A stretch of DNA of 64,000 nt from Schistocerca nitens (GCF_023898315.1 NC_064615.1:1185087413-1185151412); one strand, 5' to 3'. Counted from the stretch's first letter, positions 46,308 to 57,632 are shown. Numbers and translations: made by a program. Notes: generated by a model not told the origin, from the letters alone.

Positions 46308-47014
46308 GCACGACCAGTTAGAGGAAGGTCCGGACTTTCTTTCAAATGTAATCACCGCTGATGACTTTTGGCTGTATCATTTTGATCCTGAGAGCAAACA
46401 GCAAAGCTCAGTGTGTAAATTTCCTTCATCACCAACCCCCAAAATACAAAAGTGGTTGCTTCTCCTGGTGAAGTTGCGATCATCTCATTCTTTGATATTC
46501 ATGGAATGGTTTATCAATATGTTGTACCTGCACACACATCAGTAACTGGACAGTACTACAGGGATGTCCTGATAACATTGCAAGTTCATATCAGGCGCAA
46601 AAGACCACGTTTTCGTGAAGCAGTATGGATGCTGCTCCACGATAATGTGTCGCCGCATATTGCCAATGTTGTTGTTGAGTATCTTGCAAAAATCAACGTG
46701 AAGTGCATCCTTCACACTCCCTATAGTCCGGATTAAGACCCATGTGACTTTTTTCTGTTCCATAACATGAGGAAACGCCTTCGTGGGAGGCATTATCAAT
46801 CATCAGAAGCAGTGGTGAAGTGAAGGCTGCGGAGGCGATTTTGAAAGACCTATCAAAAATGGTTTCCAGCATGTATCTGAAGACTGGCAGAAACGCTGGG
46901 ACAAGTGCATCTCATTTATGGGAGACTACTTTGAGAAGGACCATCAGGATAATGAGGGTGAGTAAAGGTATGGTGTAAAAAAAATTATGATCATTCTTTA
47001 TTGAACAACTCTCG
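46308..47014 (+). pseudogene. 5'-truncated mariner element
   Basis: Transposase part only: HDQLEEGPDFLSNVITADDF (first catalytic region, TADD for TGDE), WLYHFDPESKQQSS, then shifted SFFDIHGMVYQYVVPAHTSV, LLHDNVSPHIAN (second Asp intact), YSPD, a stop, and DPCDFFLFHNMRKRLRG (third Asp present). The 3' end has a mariner-type inverted terminus, TTATTGAACAACTCTCG, followed by TA (47015-47016). The terminus differs from that of the mariner at 43.7 kb, so this is a different subfamily. The 5' half is missing and replaced by RTE sequence. Confidence 0.88.
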
Positions 47015-47016
47015 TA

Positions 47017-48018
47017 TTATAGCTGGATACAACCCTAACTACCCAGATTACAGTGGTTTCACATGTCTGTATACAGCACAGCAGAGGTATTATTCCAATC
47101 AGAATGGGATTTGATCACGGCATCTTCCCATTTACTTCGTCTAAATCTTAGGAATTTTGATACCTGTGATTGCAACATTAGTAATTTAATCTTCGCCTGG
47201 CCGAAGTACGATCACGGTCATCTTGTAACTCAGAATTCTTACGGTTCCATTCCCAACAATCATAACTGGTCTTCTAACAAAGAATGATACAGCAGTGCTT
47301 CATTGTCTGACACAGACTTGTGAGCAATTTTAGAATCTGGCCACAGAACTATAAACAAAGTGCAATCACCATTTTACTTAAGAAATCGTTTATATTTACA
47401 AACTAGTTTTTAGTTCAGAGTTTAGAAATTAAGCTTATCTTCATTTTCCTGATAGCTAAAAAAATGTTTCGTTCTTTTAACGAAATACGTTCATGTCTGA
47501 GTATCCCATTATTACTGTTTAATGGCTAATTAATGTACTCACGCTGAAGCCAAATAAATAAATAAAAATACCGTTAAAAAAAAACAATAATTACCGAGAG
47601 TCTTGCAGCCATTCTTGAAGGGTTTTCTGAGAGCGTGAAACTTGCGTAAGAAGAATAAGTATTAATCTTCACACATGAATGATCGCCGGTAACTATTTGC
47701 TTCCCGTCATAGAATTTGTGTGCTTGCTGAACTACAGCAAGCAATAATACTATAATGACATTTCTGCTTGGCGAAATAAACGCTGCAGTATTTTACGCCA
47801 CTATTAACCAGCGATTGTCTTTATGTTCGATAGCGCATCAACCCAATTGGTTAATGCTCAATGCAGTGCACGCCTGCGTAGTTTTTGGAAGCTGTGAAAA
47901 AAATGGCTTTTGGGGAGTAGTGTTGTTTGAGTGTTGTGGTAGATTTTTAAAATTATCGAAATAACACGTTCCAAAAAAAAAAAAAAAAGAAAAAATTGTG
48001 GACACACTTTAGGATAAA
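47017..48018 (+). promoter_or_regulatory. Upstream flank and probable 5' UTR of STUB1
   Basis: No gene in 47017-47640. The last 350 bp are less AT-rich and contain CGCCTGCGTAG-like CpG patches, compatible with promoter and leader of the following exon. No TATA box at a convincing distance. A 16-nt A-run sits at 47977-47992. An in-frame TAG at 48010-48012 closes the leader two codons before the ATG. The transcription start cannot be placed. Confidence 0.35.
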
Positions 48019-48138
48019 ATGAGTAAATATATGTACTCCACTGCGAACTTAACAGACAAGGAGTTAAAGGACCAGGGAAACAGACTTTTCACGTTAAGGA
48101 AATACGAGGATGCAGTAAATTGTTACACTAAAGCCATC
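48019..48138 (+). CDS. STUB1: First coding exon of STUB1/CHIP E3 ubiquitin ligase
   Basis: Forty codons from ATG 48019 to a splice donor. The peptide contains YSTANLTDKELKDQGNRLF and RKYEDAVNCYTKAI, which match the start of the first TPR of CHIP (the human protein reads ELKEQGNRLF...RKYPEA..CY.RAI; the fly protein also starts with a YSTTNLSD-like leader). CHIP couples Hsp70/Hsp90 to ubiquitination; the TPR domain clamps the EEVD tail of the chaperones and the C-terminal U-box recruits E2. Lys17 and Asn21 here correspond to the human clamp residues Lys30 and Asn34. The start is supported by an in-frame stop two codons upstream and an A at -3. The remaining TPRs and U-box are not found to 64000, so the next exon is outside the window. 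Intron phase 0. Confidence 0.85.
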
Positions 48139-48144
48139 GTATGT
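48139..48144 (+). other. Splice donor of STUB1 intron 1
   Basis: ATC|GTATGT directly follows the codon for Ile40, where TPR similarity stops. It fits the GTRNGT donor consensus. Translation past this point loses all similarity. Confidence 0.75.
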
Positions 48145-50100
48145 GTTAATTACATACTAGTCATAATTCTGCGTTCTTTTTGTAATAAGTTCTTCCTCTT
48201 AACCATAGCTTACCAGCTCATTTTCATAGGAAATCGTATTTGTTGTGTGACTAGAACAATTATTGCTGTGATCACTGTTTTTACTCTTACAAGCTAGGTG
48301 TGGACGAGATTCGTTCTTTGCCATCTGAAACTTAATATCGTGAGAAACACGTTGTATGTATTTTTCACCACAATTCATAGACGAGTAAGTTATTTTATTT
48401 TGGTGTAGAAGTTGGAGAAGTACACATACAGTAATGTCAGTGTGTTGCACAAAAATAAGTAATATAATTCTAGTTGTAGACTTTCACCTGGAAACAAGAA
48501 CTTCTTTATCCTGGTAAGGTTTTTTACCCTAACCAGTTGGGGGGGGGGGGGGGAGCTAAAAGTGTATTTAATCATTTTCTATTCATGTCATTGCTTTACT
48601 GTCGTATTGACACTCATCCTACGATAAATTTCTGCAAGTGACAGCACATGTGAGATTTTTTCGCCTTTTATTTGAAGTAGATACTACAGTTATTTTCTGG
48701 AACTAGTTATGTTGATGAGTACACCAAGTTTGATACGTGGTTTTTGTCTTGTGCAGAATGTTGTTGGGTGAATCCCACAGTATTACCTAAACTCAGCTGC
48801 TTGATACTGTGATAAACCTCTTTTGAGTATCTGCTTTACATGTCATGACTATGTTGAAATTTCTAACCTCTTTAGTTCAATAATTTAAGGAAGTTTCTTG
48901 CGTCAGTTTCAATAGTATATGAAGTTATTTTTGTTCTGTTGTGATTTGTTTTCAATTACGGATGCTTTCTCAGTATAACATGTTTTTTTTTAATAGGTTG
49001 CCGCTGATTGTTGCACAACATGGTCATCCTACATTATGCATTTATGGGATCAAACTTGCCTCGTGTTGCTTGTTTTTGGTAGTTAAAAGTCTCTAAGTGC
49101 CATCTGTTTGCTGTGGCAGTATTTACTTCTATGCCTACCTGAATTTATGGGAATTGTGTTATTGGTATTCAAGATATAATTCTGTGTTTCAGGGAAATGT
49201 TAAATGTGTTCCGCCGTGAGATATCTTGAGTTAACTTTGTTTAATGTTTTCATATATCTCATTAACTGCACAGAAGATTCTGCAGACCTGCACATAAAGC
49301 TCTAGAGGTGGAGTAACATGCAATAAGAACTCATTTCTCAGCAATGCATATTACTTTGCTGTTGCAGAGGCATTATCAGTGACCATTAGCTTGCTGAGAT
49401 TGGAAAACTTAAGAAAGTTGTGCAGGTTGTATCACTAGGTGTTTGTCATATTCTCATGCATCACACATTTTCCACGTCATAATAATGACATGATAGATAT
49501 TATTAATATTTTTAAATGTTTTGTTACAGTCCGATACAGTTTATGATGACTAGTCCTGTCACGTGACTGTTTAACTCTTAAGTACTATGGACGTTGACAG
49601 GAACTCGGTTACAATGGAGGGGTGTCTCAGACCATCTTTTTATTTTTTACATATAAAACCAGTGTTTTGCTGAATACATATTTTTGTGTCTTCTTGTTAT
49701 TCATTACACTTCTTATAAGTAGATTTTGTGGGAATCTGGATGTTTTTCAACAACGCAGAATTTTAAACATTTAGACAAATAAAACAGCAGAATTTACACT
49801 TTTATTTTAATATGCGTGTCACGAAAATAACAGTAGATAGTTGGCTCTGTACTCACTCACTGATTATCACCAGAGAGATATTACAGAGTTGCAAAATAAG
49901 TAGTTGGAAAAACACGCTTCATTTATGAGAAATTGGAATCAAAATCAGCTTTGAGTTTACAGCTCATCGTTTCAAAGTAGAGTGATTATTGCATTCCATA
50001 ATTCAATAAAGGGAAAAATTTTGCCACATTTTACTTATAAAAGAACAAGTAAAAACTAATTACATAGTCATATGAGTACCTGAATCATATTTCAGTGAGT
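48145..50100 (+). other. Intron sequence without recognised genes
   Basis: AT-rich, with a 15-nt G-run at 48539-48553. No exon-like frame with TPR similarity is seen on the + strand. 49590-49640 has CTCAGACC, which occurs inverted near 51812-51822 and could mark the outer ends of the piggyBac relic, but this is weak. Confidence 0.45.
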
Positions 50101-50104
50101 TCCA

Positions 50105-51700
50105 ACTTGCATGCACTTCATACAGACCTTACTAGAACACTCTAAACAGATTGGAATGCCACACTGTTGGCAGGAAATGAGGAGAACAATAGGCGCGCAC
50201 GTTCCAAACTGTTCTTACTGTGTCTGTGGCTCATCTTGTATACGAAGTACTCTCATGATGTCACTCAACTATGGAGGCAAATGTCCTATAGAAAGCATAC
50301 ACTTCATATGAGGCTTAGCAAGATCTTTTGCTAGAGTCTTCATGAAGATCAATCTCATTACATCTGCCTTTGGATAAGATTGAGGAACCACATAAGAATT
50401 CAACTTCTTGGTCACACAAGAAACCAGTGTCATGTCTTCTGTAAAAACATAAACAGTTGTCTTTATATCTCATTTCTTATTAAGTAGAAACTGCTGTGAT
50501 AAATCATTTTTATTTCTCTCCAGTCTGCCGACAAATGAGACTGTTTTCAAAAGTACATTGACTAGTTCTACTGATGTGTACCAGTAGTCACCTGTAATAT
50601 TTCTCCAGGCCTTTTCAATAGGCTTCAACAATAACAGGACAGTGCGTGTGGGAACAATGTGACCCTTATAATTTCAAAGGGTACGAACATTAGCCATTTT
50701 TGCCAGTTTGTTTGGCATATACATTCTAAACCCACACCTTCCATAGAAAGGTACAAGTATTTCATTGACACACACTGTTGCACTTAAAATGTAGCAAAGT
50801 TGATGGTTTTTGATGAAATGCAGAAAAATTTGTTAAATTGCTGCTGACTTGTCTACTCTTTCCTTCCTGTTGATCATATGGATTGTCAAATTGGAATGCA
50901 GTTAATAAAAACAGAAATCTTTCTTTACTGGCAGTGGATCTGGAAACACCTCTGCCTGTCCCATTGGATGCAGGTGAGCTGTAAAGTGATTCATTTCCCG
51001 ATTTGAAAATAGCTGAATACACCAGTAGAACTTAGTGACTTCAACATCTTGTAGATAACATAGCGATCATTTGTGTACGGTATTCTGATCTTAAATATTT
51101 TCGGGTTCGTCCATAGAATGATTTCATCTAACATATCTTAGGTAAAGAACAGTTTCCATACCTCCAAAAGGACAGGGTTTTCTTTGAGTCTTTTCACCAT
51201 CTGTACAGTCCAGGAAGCTGCAAGACAATATTGTGTTGTCATGCTCTTATGTTAGCTGGTAGCTGTTTTTTTTTTCTCCAGTGGAAACATCTGTTCTTAG
51301 TGAAGAAGTAATCGTCTACATCATCATCAGCTGTCATCTTCACCACTTTCTGTTTCCTGTTCTGAATTAGTGTCGTAATCACTAAAGATCTTGAAATTAG
51401 AGTCATTATCACTCTTATCAAAGTCTTTGTCTTAGGATTCACTGAGATGTTTAGGAAGAGCCACATCTGTCTTACGTAAAACACGTTCCGTAGAAGGTCC
51501 AGTCTTTCCTGCACGGAGAAATGGTGGCATTCAACAGGACAATGACACCCAAACATCATGATATGGCTGTGAGACCTCTCAAGACCCATAAATAAGAAAC
51601 AAAGAGCAGCAACAATGCAAGAGTTCTGGCACATTAGCTTGTCAGCCAATGGGAAGGTAAACAGAAGTTTCCATTTCATTTTGCAGTTGGACAACAAGTT
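50105..51700 (-). pseudogene. piggyBac-type transposase relic
   Basis: Minus-strand order: acidic N-terminus (about 51400-51300, SDYDTNSEQETESG-like), the DDE_Tnp_1_7 region beginning RIPYTNDRYVIYKML (about 51090), SLYSSPASNGTGRGVSRST and KERFLFLLTAFQFDNPYD (51000-50880), a C.SMKYLYL block (about 50760), then scattered TGD.WY- and ERNKNDLSQQFL-like pieces. At the end, CAPIVLLISCQQCGIPICLE and CSSKVCMKC (50220-50115) form the C-terminal cysteine-rich domain of piggyBac transposases. Many stops and frameshifts. Flanking TTAA duplications were not resolved. It lies in STUB1 intron 1 in antisense orientation. Confidence 0.85.
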
Positions 51701-53081
51701 AAATGGAGTAAAGCCATAAATTGGTTGAATTAACTAAAATATTTTAATACCAGTTCTCCAAATCATAACCAGACTGTCACTTTCTAACATAACATTGACC
51801 TCGGTCTGAGGTGTAGATCAATATTTCACTGCGTCTATGGTTTCAGTTCACACGTTCGCTTTCCCAACACGCAACCAAACTGCCACCTTACAACCTAACT
51901 TAGACTTGTCAAGGAAAGCGTCCAATTCCACCCATCTACACGACCCATGACATAAGTTTATTGTGTGTGACATTCTTGTGACACAGTGCTCTTGAGTTGG
52001 GTCAGCTTTGTAGATGGTGTTTTTTAGTATATAGGGCTCCCCTTGTGGAGTATATGTTAATGTTTGAAGATGTTTGTGTTATGTGTGGTATTCAGTAATG
52101 CGGCATTGTGTAGTCATTCGGTGAAGTTGTTGTTGGAAGTGTGTGCTGTATCGTCGGTGAGTTATGTTGATTTATTGTTTCGGGTATTTATTGGTTTGTG
52201 TTTGTGGTGTGTATGATTAGATTTATGTGTTTTTTGTGGATTGAACTGTAGTAGTGTTGGCAGAAAAAATTATTAATTATTCACTCCATGTTGCCCTGGG
52301 CATTGGTATGATGGGAACAATAAGTTTTTTGCAGGGGTTCAGCTTAATTCGTGCCTATGTGGTGTGTTCTGTGTACTGAGTGTGCAAAGTTTACTAGAGT
52401 CCCAGTTTCTTGGACCATGGACCTCTGTATGTGGCCGTGCAACCATGACAATATTTGGTGATCTGTCCAGTGAGGGACGTGCTTTGAGATATCTTAGCAT
52501 AGCCGTCAGGGAGATTGTCTTACTTACATACTACTATTGTTGTCGTTCATTTGTATGTCTTCGAGGAGTTATTTTGTTGTTTTCTTTGGACTGTGCTTTT
52601 TCTTTCTTTCTTTTTTTTAAAAATATGTGTGAATGGTTGCAGTTTTTGTTCGTTCCATTTCTTTGTGGATGTTGGGTTTAGGAGTGGTATTGGGTGGGTT
52701 CGAGTTGGTGAAAGGGGAAGGGACGAGGTTGGGGTCGTTTGGATGATTTTGCTTTGTTTTTATTGTGTGTGTGTTTGGGGGGGGGGGGGGTTGTCATGGC
52801 CAACTTAATTGTTTTGTTGGTGGATTTGGCTGTTTGCAAATGTTTTGTTTTATTTGATTTTTAATGGGTTATTTATGGTTTTAGGTTTATGGTTTAGGGC
52901 ACTGGTTTTGGGTTTTTGATTTGTTTGCGGTGTTTTGGTATCGTTGACTTCATTTGAGTTATATAGGTGAAGAAAATTTTGCAACACCATGTTTTGGAGT
53001 TGTGTGTGTTGATTTTTTTGTATCGAGGGATTGTTAGAGCTGTGTAGGTCAAATGAAATGTAAGTTTCGTTTCTAGTGATA
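51701..53081 (+). other. Intron sequence, G+T-rich on the + strand
   Basis: 52000-53080 is strikingly rich in T and G on the + strand (for example GTTGTTGTTGGAAGTGTGTG) with a 14-nt G-run at 52777-52790. Apparent frames have biased composition only. No gene or known repeat is recognised. Confidence 0.45.
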
Positions 53082-54523
53082 TCTACATCTACATCTACAT
53101 CCATACTCCGCAAGACACCTGACAGTGTGTGGCGGAGGGTACCTTGAGTACCTCCATCAGTTCTCCCTTCTATTCCAGTCTCTTATTGTTGGCGGAAAGA
53201 AAGGTTGTCAGTATGCCTCTGTGTAGGCTCTAATCTCTCTGATTTTATCCTCATGGTCTCTTCGTGAGATATACGTAGGATGCTTGACTCCTCAGTGAAG
53301 GTATGTTCTCGAAACTTCAACTAAAGCCCGTACCGAGCTACTGAGCGTCTCTCTTGCAGAGTCTTCCACTGGAGTTTATCTATCATCTCCGTAACGCTTT
53401 CGCGATTACTAAATGATCCTGTAACGAAGTGCGCTGCTCTCCTTTGGATCTTCTCTATCTCTTCTATCAACCCTATCTGGTACGGATCCCACACAGCAGT
53501 GGACGAACAAGCATACTGTAACCTACTTCCTTTGTTTTCGGATTGCATTTCCTTAGGATTCTTCCAATGAATCTCACTCTGGCATCTGCTTTACCGACGA
53601 TCAACTTTATATGATCATTCCATTTTAAATCACTCCTAATGTGTACTCCCAGATAATTTATGGAATTAACTACTTCCAGTTGCTGACCTGCTAGATTGTA
53701 GCTAAATGATAAGGGAACTTTCTTTCTATGTATTCACAGCACATTACACTTGTCTACATTGAGATTCAATTGCCATTCCGTGCACCATGCGTCAATTCGC
53801 TGCAGATCCTCCTGCATTTCAGTACAATTTTCCATTGTTACAACCTCTCGATATACCACAGCATCATCCACAAAAAGCCTCAGCGAATTTCCGATGTCAT
53901 CCACAAGGTCATTTATGTATATTGTGAATAGCAACGGTCCTACGACACTTCCATGCGGCACACCAGAAATCACTCTTACTTCGGAAGACTTCTCTCCATT
54001 GAGAATGACATGCTGCGTTCTGTTATCTAGGAACTCTTCAATCCAATCACACAATTGGTCTGATAGTCCGTATGCTCTTACTTTGTTCATTAAACGACTG
54101 TGGGAAACTGTATTGAACGCCTTGCGGAAGTCAAGAAACACGGCATCTACCTGGGAACTCGTGTCTATGGCCCTCTAAAGAATCTCATGAACGAATAGCG
54201 CGAGCTGGGTTTCACACGATTGTCTTTTTCGAAACCCATGCTGATTCCTACAGAGTAGTTTTCTAGTCTCCAGAAAAGTCATTATACTCGAACATAATAC
54301 GTATTCCAAAATTCTGCAACTGATCGACGTTCGAGATATAGGTCTATAGTTCTGCACATCTGTTCGACGTCCCTTCTTGAAAACGGGGATGACCTGTGCC
54401 CTTTTCCAATCCTTTGGAAGGCTACGCTCTTCTAGATACGTACGGTACACCGCTGCAAGAAGGGGGGCAAGTTCCTTCGCGTACTCTGTGTAAAATAGAA
54501 CTGGTATCCCATCAGGTCCAGCG
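53082..54523 (-). pseudogene. CR1-like LINE copy C, 5'-truncated
   Basis: Same family as copy B. The 3' tail at 53082 shows three CTACAT units (TAGATG tail on the - strand). Coding pieces: RT fingers 54523-54175 (AGPDGIPVLFYTEYAKELAP, RAQVIPVFKKGRRTDVQNY, HGFRKRQSCETQLALFVHE), palm 54141-53734 (FLDFRKAFNTVSHSRLM, SGVPHGSVVGPLLFTIYIND, LFVDDAVVYREV) and a C-terminal piece with a small deletion at 53548-53321 (AVWDPYQIGLIEEIEKIQRR). The catalytic DD is present. It stops at the AGPDG motif, so endonuclease and ORF1 were never copied or are lost. No target duplication visible. Confidence 0.92.
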
Positions 54524-54684
54524 TATGTTGAGAATTTTTTTGTTAGATTTTGTCGATAATATTTGTTTCGGGGTGGTGCTGTTTCCTGTATAGTGTATTT
54601 AGGGTGTCCCCGTCCTAAACCCCATACTGATTGCAGTTGTCCCATTAGTTTCATTTTATTGCTGGAGTGAAATATTCTTGTGTC

Positions 54685-56945
54685 GTTCCATAAAAACACG
54701 GGAGAACTGCCGGATATCAGTAACGTCCTGCCACGATATTTCGGTGCAGAGTCTTCTGGCCATCTTCAGGTGAATGCCACTGTAGTAGTACTGGCGAGTA
54801 CGTGCTGAGCTCTGCTATTTAAAGCCATACTGAGGTGACATTGAACATGCGCTGCTCAGTGTGCGCGTTCATAACAACTCCGTGTGCTGCGCCTCGCGCC
54901 TTCCATGGTGAAAACTTGGCGTATCGATATCAGGTCGATTTTCATCTTTATGCAGATAACTACGTCAACTACGAAGTTTCTCTCTAACAGGATTCCAAGC
55001 AGAGTTTAGCTATAACCGCTATCTCGATTGATGAGAGTCTCGTTGTCAGACAGTCTTATTTCCACAGATTCATTGATAATCGAGCTACAAAAGTTTGATG
55101 TATGGGACAAAATTTTTGTGTCGTCGTAATTCATGGAATGGTCTGTGGAAATACAATGTTCGGCCTTTGCGGACTTGGTGGATTGGAGAAGGCGAGTATG
55201 CCATTGGTGTTCCACAATGCATTCCTGCACAGCTCGTGTTGTTTGCCCTATATATGATTTGCCACATTTACACGGAATTTTGTAAACACCTGATTTATGC
55301 AGACCCAGGTCGTCTTTAACGGATCCCACCAGTGATGAAATTTTGGAAGGAGGGTGAAAGATGACTCTCACTTGATACTTTCTCAATATTCTGCCTATCT
55401 GTGAAGAAATACTCCCAATAAATGGTAGATAAGCAGTCGACCTGAAGGCCTCTTCCTTTTCCTTGTTCCATCGTTTGTAGGTCTGCATCACTCTGTTCAC
55501 TTGCCTAGTTGAAAAGCCATTCTTCAGAAATACTTTTTGCAGGTGTTCCAGTTCCGCTTGAAGACTGTAGGCGTCAGAGATGGTATGGGCACGGTGGATC
55601 AAGGTTTTGAGAATGCCCATTGTTTGTGCTGGATGGTGGCAACTAGTAGCTTGTAGATACAGGTCTGTATGAGTGGGCTTTCTGTACACGGAGTGACCAA
55701 GTGTGCCATCACTCTTACGTCGCACCAAGATGTCTAAAAATGGCTGACAACCATCTTTCTCTATCTCCATGGTAAACTTTATGTTTTCATGTATGGAGTT
55801 CATGTGACGTAAAAATTCTTGGAGACAGTCCAGACCATGAGGCATCACTATGGAAGTGTTGGCAACGTATCGCCAAAATACTATCGGTTTAAAAGTGGCA
55901 GAGTCGAGTGCTCTCTGCTCAAAATCTTCCATAAAAAGATTGGCCACCAGGGGAGACAAAGGACTCCCCATGGCGACACCATCAGATTGTTTGTAAAATT
56001 CATTATTAAATATAAAATATGTAGAGGAGAGAGTGTGCTCAAACAATTCTGTAATGTCTGCACCCAACATATTGCCAATGAGGTGTAGTGAGTCCACAAA
56101 AGGCACCTTTGTGAAAAGTGAAACCACATCAAGACTGACCAATAAGTCGTTACTTTCCAGTTGTAGTGACTGAAGTCGGCTGATAAAATCACTAGAGTTC
56201 TTTATGTAATGTGGACATTGCCTATCATTGGTTTGAGCAAAGATGCCAAGAATTTTGCTTGGTCGTAGGTGGCTGCTCCATTGTTACTCTCAATTGGACG
56301 TAATGGCAAATTTTCCTTGTGGATCTTAGGCAGTCCATATAGTCTAGGTGGAACTGAACTGTTTGGTTTCAGTCTCTTGATGACCTCTTTCTGTAGAGAA
56401 CTATTTGATAAAAGTTCTGCTGTTTTTCGCACCACTCGGCTCGTGGGATCCTTATCGATTTTGCTATACGTTGAGTCACATAATAAAACATTGACCTTAT
56501 TAGTATAGTCATCCCTTGGTATGAGGACAGTAGCATTTCCTTTGTCAGATTTTAAGACTACTGTATCCACATCTGCTCGAAAGTTACAGAGGGCTATCCT
56601 CTCCTTGGGGAGATGTTACTCTTCATTGGTGCACCTCTGGTCAACACACGGCAAGACTCTCAACGAACTTCCTCCGCTTCATCTGTATCAAGACGGCGTA
56701 CAGCTTCTTTGATGGCACTGATGAAATCCACTAGTGGCGGTGACACAGGTGTGGGAGCAAAATTCAGTCCTTTTGCTAGCAGAGACACAGTCGCATCATC
56801 TAAAAGTTTTCTCCGTCAAATTAACAACAGATCGTAGAGTTGAAATTTCCTGCTGCATCTGTGTAGAAAGTCTGTCAATCTTGGCAGTTTGCCTCGTCAC
56901 AGCTTTATTATGGCTCCAGTTTGCTTTAGCCCATGTCACACCATC
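54685..56945 (-). pseudogene. Penelope-like element, RT plus GIY-YIG endonuclease
   Basis: Reading from 56945 leftward: a damaged N-terminal region, then 56570-56202 (VVLKSDKGNATVLIPRDDY, YSKIDKDPTSRVVRKT, PPRLYGLPKIHK), and a 378-codon frame 56142-55006. That frame has RT (MVSLDVVSLFTKVP, SDGVAMGSPLSPLVANLFME, FWRYVANTSIV, VYRKPTHTDLYL) and a C-terminal GIY-YIG nuclease (GVYKIPCKCGKSYIGQTTRA). RT followed by GIY-YIG is diagnostic of Penelope-like elements. The RT active site YVDD reads YVAN here, so both aspartates are lost. The 3' UTR to 54685 carries a hammerhead-like motif. It is followed head to head by a + strand partial copy. Confidence 0.92.
54731..54775 (-). ncRNA. Hammerhead-like ribozyme motif, - strand Penelope copy
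   Basis: Minus-strand CAC-CTGAAGA-T-GGCCAGA...TCTGCACC-GAAA-TATC-GTG keeps the core CUGANGA and GAAA with helices CAC/GTG and CAGA/TCTG. The base of helix II has ACC instead of GCC, leaving a C-A mismatch. Hammerhead ribozymes are described in Penelope-like elements. Activity is not shown by sequence alone. Confidence 0.5.
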
Positions 56946-56949
56946 CAGC

Positions 56950-57632
56950 TAGCATCTTTCGCTCTCCTTCCAAAATTTCACTAGTGGTGGGATCCGTTAA
57001 AGACGACCTGGGCCTGCATAAATTAGGTGTTTACAAAATTCCATGTGAATGCGGAAAATCATATATAGGGCAAACAACACGAACTGTTCAGGAACGCATT
57101 GTGGAACGCCAATGGCATACTCGCCTTCTCCAATCCACAAAGTCCGCAATCGCTGAACATTGTATTTCCACAGACCATTCCATGCATTACGACGACACAA
57201 AAATTTTGTCCCATACATCAAACTTTTGTAGCTCGATTATCAATGAATCTGTGGAAATAAGATTGTCTGACAACGAGACTCTCATCAATCGAGATAGCGG
57301 TTATCATCTAAACTCTGCTTGGAATCCTGTTAGAGAGAAACTTCGTAGTTGACGTAGTTATCTGCATAAAGATGAAAATCGACCTGATATCGATACGCCA
57401 AGTTTTCACCATGGAAGGCGCGAGGCGCAGCACACGGAGTTGTTATGAACGCGCACACTGAGCAGCGCATGTTCAATGTCACCTCAGTATGGCTTTAAAT
57501 AGCAGAGCTCAGCACGTACTCGCCAGTACTACTACAGTGGCATTCACCTGAAGATGGCCAGAAGACTCTGCGCCGAAATATCGTGGCAGGGCGTTACTGA
57601 TATCCGGCAGTCCTCCCATGTTTTTATGGAAC
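56950..57632 (+). pseudogene. Penelope-like element, partial + strand copy (GIY-YIG and 3' UTR)
   Basis: The frame 56933-57352 starts within the region before the nuclease (PSKISLVVGSVKDDLGLHKL) and reads through GVYKIPCECGKSYIGQTTRT, HTRLLQSTKSAIAEHCISTD and RLSDNETLINRDSGYHLN to a stop at 57350. The whole segment including the 3' UTR is the near-identical reverse complement of 54685-55370. It has no RT. It may be a second truncated insertion, or the inverted-repeat by-product often seen with Penelope elements. The GIY-YIG frame is intact, unlike the RT of the other copy. Confidence 0.9.
57543..57587 (+). ncRNA. Hammerhead-like ribozyme motif, + strand Penelope copy
   Basis: Stem I CAC (57545-57547) pairs with GTG (57583-57585). 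The core CTGAAGA is at 57548-57554. Stem II is GGC-CAGA (57556-57562) with TCTG (57567-57570) and GCC (57572-57574), with single bulges T57555 and C57571 and loop AGAC. GAAA is at 57575-57578, stem III is minimal (AT/AT), and C57582 would be the cleavage-site nucleotide. Order and spacing fit the minimal hammerheads reported for Penelope-like elements; the bulged base next to the core is unusual. Confidence 0.6.

Noticed and set aside
48139-48297. Extension of the STUB1 frame to 92 codons
   Set aside because: Similarity ends at Ile40 exactly at GTATGT; the remainder is hydrophobic intron translation.
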